From positions 1 to 38,250 of IMG/VR virus record IMGVR_UViG_3300020204_000162: a stretch of 38,250 nt of DNA. One strand, 5' to 3'. Origin of the DNA: a virus. Position numbers and translations under genes: made by a program. Shown one piece after another: positions 33,974 through 38,250 of the stretch. Position 1 is the first letter of the stretch. Every line of letters starts with the position of its first letter. A model generated the notes under the pieces. The model was given only the letters and a program-made list of their open reading frames with translations, was not told the DNA's origin and did no database searches.

Positions 33974-34411
33974 TTATCCTTGTACTATCTGTATTATTCC
34001 ATTATCATCAAAAGCTAATGTAAGTGTGTTTAAATTTATTCCATTAGATGAATATTCAATTGTAATTTCTAATGTATGTATCATTGTTGGATCATCTTCA
34101 ATTGTTTTTACATTAATTGTAGAACTATTTATTTCAGGTATCCAAAATGATATTGCAGGTAAAATATATTCTTCAATTTGTTGTTGCAAATCGCGAGAAT
34201 TAATTTCAAATAAAATTTTAAATAAATCAGTGCCGAAGTTAGGTTGTAATGGACGTTCTCCTCTTTTAGTCAATAAAAGATTTTTAAGTTTATTAAAAAC
34301 AACTTGTTCTGTATCGTATATTGTAGAAAGTGGTGTTGCTGAACCTAAATCAACATCTAATCCAAATGCATTTGCTGCAGATTGATTTATTTCTACAATA
34401 ACATATGGCAC
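33974..34411 (-). CDS. 25: Baseplate wedge protein gp25-like (GPW/gp25 family)
   Basis: The family motif is clear: KRGERPLQPNFGTDLFKILFE (about residues 49-69), in which the RGER...PxFG...LFE pattern is conserved from T4 gp25 to contractile injection systems. The protein nucleates sheath assembly on the wedge. It starts at GTG (34411), overlapping the stop of the 163 aa gene (TAGTG), with an AAAGG site upstream; the first ATG downstream would remove the conserved N-terminus. Length (145 aa) is near that of T4 gp25 (132 aa). It is followed by gp6 after 4 nt. Confidence 0.95.
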   Translation of the reverse strand: MPYVIVEINQSAANAFGLDVDLGSATPLSTIYDTEQVVFNKLKNLLLTKRGERPLQPNFGTDLFKILFEINSRDLQQQIEEYILPAISFWIPEINSSTINVKTIEDDPTMIHTLEITIEYSSNGINLNTLTLAFDDNGIIQIVQG

Positions 34412-34902
34412 TATTTACCTTTCTTTTTATTTATAGCATTCATTAAACCAGAATAATCTCTAGTTAACACTTGTTGTATTTCTTTCGGGACTTCAAACGT
34501 TTTACCTGTTTCCGGATCTTCCATTATTTTAGGAGCAACTGGTTGACCGGTGATTGCAGCTTTCATATTTTCTCGCATAGCACCAAAATTCTTTGCATCT
34601 GCAGAAGTCATTCGTATTTCTTCCATACCTTCATTCATCATATCAGCAAAACTATTCATAGCCGTTGGTGTTTGTTCTACCAATGCATCTGTTTCATTGA
34701 GAATTGAAGCCCATTTATTTTCAGAAAATTGAACTGTCTTGCGCTTTGGCATAGGCGATGGTGGAGCTTGTTTTTTTGTCTGCGGCTGTTTCATCTCTGT
34801 AATAGTAGATTGTAAACCTTCGCGAAGAATTTCAGTTAATTCTTCTTTTACAACCTCACGTACGGCCGTTTTAAGTGCTTTTACTAATGTTTTTGTATCC
34901 AT
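34411..34902 (-). CDS. Unknown helical protein upstream of gp25, 163 aa
   Basis: No family is recognised. The first 40 residues form a charged amphipathic helix (LVKALKTAVREVVKEELTEIL). A Gln/Pro/Lys-rich linker follows, then a short segment KRKTVQFSENKWASILNETD that looks like a structured motif, and a Met-rich helical end. It heads the baseplate block, with an ATATTTAT motif 8 nt before the ATG, and its stop overlaps the gp25 start, so its expression is coupled to baseplate genes. It may be an assembly factor or a minor virion protein. Confidence 0.62.
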   Translation of the reverse strand: MDTKTLVKALKTAVREVVKEELTEILREGLQSTITEMKQPQTKKQAPPSPMPKRKTVQFSENKWASILNETDALVEQTPTAMNSFADMMNEGMEEIRMTSADAKNFGAMRENMKAAITGQPVAPKIMEDPETGKTFEVPKEIQQVLTRDYSGLMNAINKKKGK

Positions 34903-34910
34903 GATAATAC

Positions 34911-34925
34911 TTTAATAATAAATAT
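34911..34925 (-). promoter_or_regulatory. Candidate late promoter, ATATTTAT motif (baseplate block)
   Basis: The coding strand reads ATATTTATTATTAAA, 8 nt before the ATG at 34902. It would drive the longest block, 34902-26262, coding for gp25, gp6 and the other wedge proteins. Confidence 0.5.
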
Positions 34926-34930
34926 GTAGA

Positions 34931-35776
34931 TTAGTATTTTATGCCTGGGGGCCATTCTGTATCTGATAATTTTGGCCCGTAGAATATTAAGTTTTGCGTA
35001 TCAATATAATAATCGCCTAATTTACCGATATCTGAAGTTGGTATTCCTTCTTGCTGAAATACTGCACTGGGAGCTTCTTGTAAATTAGATAACACATCTA
35101 ATTGACGCGAAATTAAAGTTTGAATTGTAGTAGCCCTATCAAGTAAATCTTGTTCTGATACATTGATGTCTCGATAAAATTCTGATGAGTATAAATCATT
35201 ATATGTATTTATGTTATTGACTTCTGTGTCTGTTGTTGATAACATTTTAATATCAGGCACATCGCCGTTACATGAACTACTTAATTTTTGTAATGCTTCT
35301 TGAATCGGTGGCATAATCACCGGTGGTAATTTATTAATTAATGTCGCAGGATATTCTGCCAATTGATTGATACATGTCAATGCATTAGTAATAGTTGCAT
35401 CTTGAATAGCTTGCAATTGTTGTGCAATAAACAATGGTGCAGTTATTGGATTTGATAACTGTGCAACTGTAATTGCAGTCTTTATACTATTAGCGATATT
35501 AACTACACCTTTTGTTACATTAACTACTTGTTGTACTTTTGGTATAGTTTGTTGTACTCTTCCAATCAATCGTTGAATTTCTTCTAGATCTTGTTTAAGT
35601 TTTTTAATTCTAGGATCATTGCAATTACAATTTTCTGGAAGTTGAATTGTATCTTGTACTGTCTGTAATGATTTATCAATTAACTTGTCAGTTTCCTTTA
35701 AACCTAATTCAACTAGTTGATTAGTTAATTTACCAGCTAATTTAGGTATTTCATCTAATGGTGGTATTATTGCCAT
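34931..35776 (-). CDS. Structural protein near hub/spike, 281 aa
   Basis: Mostly helical: residues about 10-45 and 60-150 are amphipathic helices (IPKVQQVVNVTKGVVNIANS) with a short Cys-containing spacer CNCND (about 50-54). The C-terminal 35 residues are different: DIGKLGDYYIDTQNLIFYGP followed by a WPPGIKY end, a pattern of tail-fibre modules in which a GxxGDxYxDxxxxxxYGP unit often ends a fibre or marks a collagen-like knob. The combination suggests a helical shaft capped by a small fibre-like end. It lies between the gp5-like hub (9 nt gap) and the ATATTTAT motif of the baseplate block, so a central-spike or tail-tip partner is plausible. Function unproven. Confidence 0.62.
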   Translation of the reverse strand: MAIIPPLDEIPKLAGKLTNQLVELGLKETDKLIDKSLQTVQDTIQLPENCNCNDPRIKKLKQDLEEIQRLIGRVQQTIPKVQQVVNVTKGVVNIANSIKTAITVAQLSNPITAPLFIAQQLQAIQDATITNALTCINQLAEYPATLINKLPPVIMPPIQEALQKLSSSCNGDVPDIKMLSTTDTEVNNINTYNDLYSSEFYRDINVSEQDLLDRATTIQTLISRQLDVLSNLQEAPSAVFQQEGIPTSDIGKLGDYYIDTQNLIFYGPKLSDTEWPPGIKY

Positions 35777-35785
35777 GGTTTACTT

Positions 35786-36811
35786 TTATTTTCTAGGATT
35801 GAATTCCATCCGATATTTTGAACTTACTAAATCATTTAATTTTTGTCGAGCAGATTTTAATTGAGTTTTTGATAGAAATCCGCCGGTTAATTCTCCACAT
35901 TGTATGGGAACAAATTGTAATTGATCTAATATTTTACTCAATATATCTACCAATACATCTCCATGAACTAATGGTTGACTTGCTTTTTCACCACCAATCA
36001 AGATATTATTAGGAGTATTTAATATGATACCTTTTTCAGAATCGATAACAGCTAAATCACGTTTAGCTCGAAGTATGATTCGGTCTGCTATTCCTGCAAA
36101 TTGCGAACCATTAAATGAATTATGTATTGTTAATGGCTTTGTAAGTTGTAGATCATTCAATTCTTGTGTACTAGTTAAATATAATGATGATGCATCTTGT
36201 TCTGCACTTTCTACAACAAATTCTTTTTTATTTTTATTGATAGTTCGATTCGATAATATAATAATCGGATCGCCAATATTGTTATCTGAACCGGTCCACG
36301 ATGGAAATCTATAATAGTAAGTACTTGGATAATTTATATTTAATGTACTACTAAATCGTATACTGTTTCCATTTCGCCCTTCAATTAAAATATCACCCTC
36401 ATATGGTTGAATTGGAGAAATAGATTTTCTTGAAAAAGTATTTCCTGGTTTTATTGCATTTATTTCTTCTGCTGTACGCTGGCCAGAAATACCTGGAATC
36501 ATATTTTCATTGATAGATGATTGTATATCAATAGTTGAATGATAATACCACGTTTCTCTCCAAATTTTATCAGTCGTTTGTTGATTAAATGATTTATAAA
36601 TTAAAACAAATTCACCAACCAATGGTATTTTTTTTATGCTAATATTACCAGGCTTAACAATATAAATTTTTTGATTGTATAATTGACTACAAGATCTTAC
36701 TCGAATTGCAAATAATTCTGATAAATTAGAATTTTCAGTAGGAGTTGTAACATATTGATATGTTCTTTCATAATCTAATACTTCAGCAACATCCCATTCA
36801 ATTTGATTCAT
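35786..36811 (-). CDS. 5: Baseplate hub/spike OB-fold protein, gp5-like, 341 aa
   Basis: The N-terminal part contains a gp5-type OB-fold segment: VKPGNISIKKIPLVGEFVLI (about residues 53-72), where the PLVGExV core is typical of hub-spike proteins, followed by WRETWYYHSTIDIQ. PYEGDILIEGRNGNSIRFSS (about 135-154) is another family hallmark. The C-terminal part has strands like those of a short spike helix (IDSEKGIILNTPNNILIGG). There is no lysozyme domain; T4 gp5 (575 aa) has one in the middle, and 341 aa leaves no room. I prefer ATG 36811, which has an AAAGGA site at suitable spacing, over ATG 36817. The protein would form the trimeric spike that pierces the outer membrane. Confidence 0.82.
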   Translation of the reverse strand: MNQIEWDVAEVLDYERTYQYVTTPTENSNLSELFAIRVRSCSQLYNQKIYIVKPGNISIKKIPLVGEFVLIYKSFNQQTTDKIWRETWYYHSTIDIQSSINENMIPGISGQRTAEEINAIKPGNTFSRKSISPIQPYEGDILIEGRNGNSIRFSSTLNINYPSTYYYRFPSWTGSDNNIGDPIIILSNRTINKNKKEFVVESAEQDASSLYLTSTQELNDLQLTKPLTIHNSFNGSQFAGIADRIILRAKRDLAVIDSEKGIILNTPNNILIGGEKASQPLVHGDVLVDILSKILDQLQFVPIQCGELTGGFLSKTQLKSARQKLNDLVSSKYRMEFNPRK

Positions 36812-37238
36812 TAACATCCTTTTCCAACTTTCGTTTTGCTGTTTCGATGCGTTGATTTAGCATATCACTTTCATATGTAATGATATCTAATTCATCCGTC
36901 AATTCTGCAGACAATGTTTGTTCAGCAACTCGTAATAATTGTTGCTTTTCTTCATCACTTAATAAACTATCAACGCCAGAAATTGTTTGTTTGGTTGAAA
37001 TATATCTTTGTACAATTGCAGTTAATTTAACTAGATGATCATCATTTTTAACTGCAACATCTAGATATTCTTTAATTAAAGGTACAATGATTGTTGCATC
37101 AGACGCATTTTTTATCAATGGCTGCAATTGTGCAATCAATTGATTTATTTGTCTGTCTTTCTTTTTTGAATTGTGATATACATCAGACATTAAGTCTGAA
37201 AAGGTTGTTCCTTTAAATAATTCATCAGATTTGTCCAT
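36798..37238 (-). CDS. Unknown helical protein between late sigma factor and spike, 146 aa
   Basis: Not assigned to a family. The sequence is all-helical and Lys/Asp/Glu-rich with no Cys or Trp: LIAQLQPLIKNASDATIIVP (about 37-56), then EYLDVAVKNDDHLVKL and a long C-terminal helix with leucine repeats. It overlaps the spike gene start and has an AAAGGA site before the ATG, directly behind an ATATTTAT motif. Position next to gp55 suggests either a transcription accessory (T4 gp33 is of similar size, 112 aa) or a baseplate assembly factor. There is no sequence support for gp33. Confidence 0.62.
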   Translation of the reverse strand: MDKSDELFKGTTFSDLMSDVYHNSKKKDRQINQLIAQLQPLIKNASDATIIVPLIKEYLDVAVKNDDHLVKLTAIVQRYISTKQTISGVDSLLSDEEKQQLLRVAEQTLSAELTDELDIITYESDMLNQRIETAKRKLEKDVNESN

Positions 37239-37249
37239 AACGTAAATCC

Positions 37250-37264
37250 TTTAATAATAAATAT
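37250..37264 (-). promoter_or_regulatory. Candidate late promoter, ATATTTAT motif (spike block)
   Basis: The coding strand reads ATATTTATTATTAAA, overlaps the sigma-factor stop by one base and lies 11 nt before the ATG at 37238. The AAAGG ribosome site abuts the motif, so a start site a few bases downstream would still keep it in the mRNA. Confidence 0.5.
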
Positions 37265-37977
37265 TAAAACGGCAATTTTATGAATTCTGTTTGTTCGTAC
37301 TCCAAGAATTTTTCTTCATAGATTTGTTTTAATACCTTGATAACCTTAGTTATGTTAGTAGTTTCTAAACCAGTACGTTCTCTAATAAAAATATAAAGAG
37401 CTTTTTTATTAAAATTTTCAATGTTTTGTCTAGTTTCAAAAATATGAAGTATTGAGTCGGCTACATGAATATCCGTTGGACTTGTAAAAATATAATTTAA
37501 ATTATCATAACAATAATCAATATACGCATCCATAAAATAACGCAATGTTTCTAACATATCCTCGTTATGCATTTCAGTAATAATATTGCGTTGTTCGTCA
37601 ACATCAATTTCTAAAGCATCTGATTTTACTTTAGCATATCCTTTTTGATTTTCTGCAATTAAATAATTAAATGATGTTCTAGTATAATAAGAATATGCTT
37701 TGCCAGCTGCAGCATTAAATTTATCTAAACGAGCTGTTAGATATGTAACTAAATCAGTTTGTAAGTCTTGAAATGAAGAATCAATATAATCTGGTTTGAC
37801 TTTATTTATGATATTTTCAGCAAGTTTCATGAATGCTGGATAGATAAATCGTCTATATATTTTTTCACGCAGTGCTAGATTATCTTCTGATTTATTATAT
37901 GCAGATATTGCTATATCTGTAATCTTTGTAAAATAAACGTTACTTTTTTTCTTGCGCGCCATTTTCAAATTCTTCAT
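37264..37977 (-). CDS. 55: Late-transcription sigma factor, gp55-like
   Basis: The middle resembles the conserved core of T4 gp55 and other sigma factors of late phage transcription: FQDLQTDLVTYLTARLDKFN (about 73-92) then AAGKAYSYYTRTSFNYLIAE (about 93-112), the region where sigma-2-type helices contact RNA polymerase and melt the promoter, followed by a charged EIDVDEQ segment. The remainder is helical. At 237 aa it is longer than T4 gp55 (185 aa). The C-terminus EQTEFIKLPF is hydrophobic/acidic; in T4 gp55 the C-terminus contacts the sliding clamp, so this could be an equivalent. The start may be 37977 or, judging by the KKK-rich MARKKK start, 37962. It overlaps the preceding gene by 38 nt. 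It would be a partner for the ATATTTAT motifs. Confidence 0.82.
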   Translation of the reverse strand: MKNLKMARKKKSNVYFTKITDIAISAYNKSEDNLALREKIYRRFIYPAFMKLAENIINKVKPDYIDSSFQDLQTDLVTYLTARLDKFNAAAGKAYSYYTRTSFNYLIAENQKGYAKVKSDALEIDVDEQRNIITEMHNEDMLETLRYFMDAYIDYCYDNLNYIFTSPTDIHVADSILHIFETRQNIENFNKKALYIFIRERTGLETTNITKVIKVLKQIYEEKFLEYEQTEFIKLPF

Positions 37978-38233
37978 TTAATTCTTCAACTACTTGCTTT
38001 AAGAGTTGAAATGTAGTCCCTGCTTCATCTTCTGACGCAAATGCTCCTAATCTATCAATTTGTTGCATTGCTTCATGAGACTGTGCAATGCGTTCAAACA
38101 TGTATTGATTAGTTGATTCTAAATCTTCAATATATTCTTGTGCATCAGCTAATGCTCCAGCTAAATACCAAACTCGAAATATAAGATACGTTGTTGATAA
38201 TAACAATATTACTATTAATAAACCAGCTATCAT
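37940..38233 (-). CDS. Small membrane/coiled-coil protein, 97 aa
   Basis: One N-terminal membrane helix (about 1-22, IAGLLIVILLLSTTYLIF) is followed by an Arg/Trp patch (RVWYL) and a coiled coil of about 60 residues rich in Glu/Gln. No family is recognised. The 3' end overlaps the gp55-like gene by 38 nt in another frame, an unusually long overlap that would couple translation. The ATG at 38233 overlaps a TGA in another frame (ATGA) that probably ends a gene lying beyond the window edge, of which only about six codons are visible. Could be a small virion, holin-like or assembly protein. Confidence 0.62.
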   Translation of the reverse strand: MIAGLLIVILLLSTTYLIFRVWYLAGALADAQEYIEDLESTNQYMFERIAQSHEAMQQIDRLGAFASEDEAGTTFQLLKQVVEELNEEFENGAQEKK

Positions 38234-38250
38234 ATTAATCCTGATTGAAT

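Noticed and set aside
34026-34385. Plus-strand 119-codon frame opposite gp25
   Set aside because: The minus-strand gp25 motif is unmistakable and the plus frame has no ribosome site or family match.
36798-37238. 146 aa protein as T4 gp33 (late co-activator)
   Set aside because: Only position next to gp55 and rough size fit; no recognisable motif, so left unassigned.
1-38250. tRNA genes, insertion sequences, integrase or attachment sites
   Set aside because: No cloverleaf-like sequence, transposase or integrase motif was recognised, and gaps are too short to hide most of them.

Overview
This window looks like part of the late (virion morphogenesis) region of a T4-related contractile-tailed phage, a large AT-rich dsDNA virus. 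Every confidently called gene lies on the minus strand, so the functional order runs from position 38250 down to 1. The hallmarks are a gp55-like late sigma factor, a gp5-like spike/hub, gp25 and gp6 baseplate wedge proteins, a gp17 terminase ATPase/nuclease, a gp20 portal, a gp21 prohead protease and an acidic gp22-like scaffold cut by the left edge. The major capsid gene (gp23) would be expected just left of position 1. The host is not certain. One signal peptide ending in SLSFAQ is of a type common in Bacteroidota, and the overall gene style recalls uncultivated marine T4-like phages. I treat both as inference.

Layout in coding order: (i) 38.2-34.9 kb: a small membrane/coiled-coil protein, the late sigma factor, an unknown 146 aa protein, the gp5-like OB-fold hub and a 281 aa structural protein; (ii) 34.9-26.3 kb: the baseplate block (163 aa protein, gp25, gp6, a 371 aa protein, a 343 aa protein and a 1223 aa gp7-like protein with a LamG-like insert); (iii) 26.2-22.6 kb: three tail/fibre-type proteins, two sharing a C-terminal module; (iv) 22.6-19.0 kb: an accessory group with a tiny kinase-like protein, a MORN-repeat protein, an M15-like peptidase and a T7-type endonuclease I; (v) 18.8-14.7 kb: a TOPRIM primase overlapping a single-polypeptide fusion of the SbcD/gp47 nuclease and SbcC/gp46 ATPase; (vi) 14.7-10.0 kb: a large tail-fibre-like protein and a HIGH-type nucleotidyltransferase fused to a ligase-like KxDG domain; (vii) 9.9-6.1 kb: a low-complexity acidic protein, a Cys-containing protein, two membrane/coiled-coil proteins that may act in lysis, and the terminase; (viii) 6.1-0 kb: portal, unknown head-region proteins, prohead protease, a phage-encoded ribosomal protein bS21, an intrinsic terminator, and the scaffold.

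The genes are tightly packed, often with 1-4 nt overlaps. Almost every larger gap contains an identical octamer, ATATTTAT followed by an A/T stretch ending in AAA, 7-21 nt before the next start codon (91 nt in one case). These eleven copies divide the window into transcription-unit-sized blocks. They are good candidates for late promoters used with the encoded gp55-like factor, although their orientation is the reverse complement of the T4 late consensus.

The most interesting points are: the phage bS21 alongside many strong Shine-Dalgarno sites; the kinase-like and M15-like proteins, which share a short N-terminal motif resembling a T4 capsid-targeting/prohead-protease leader and so may be packaged and injected; the nucleotidyltransferase-ligase fusion; the gp47-gp46 fusion; a GC-rich hairpin enclosing one of the candidate promoters; and a leader with competing hairpins before the primase. 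No tRNA, CRISPR array or insertion sequence was seen, and no gene-free stretch exceeds about 180 bases.
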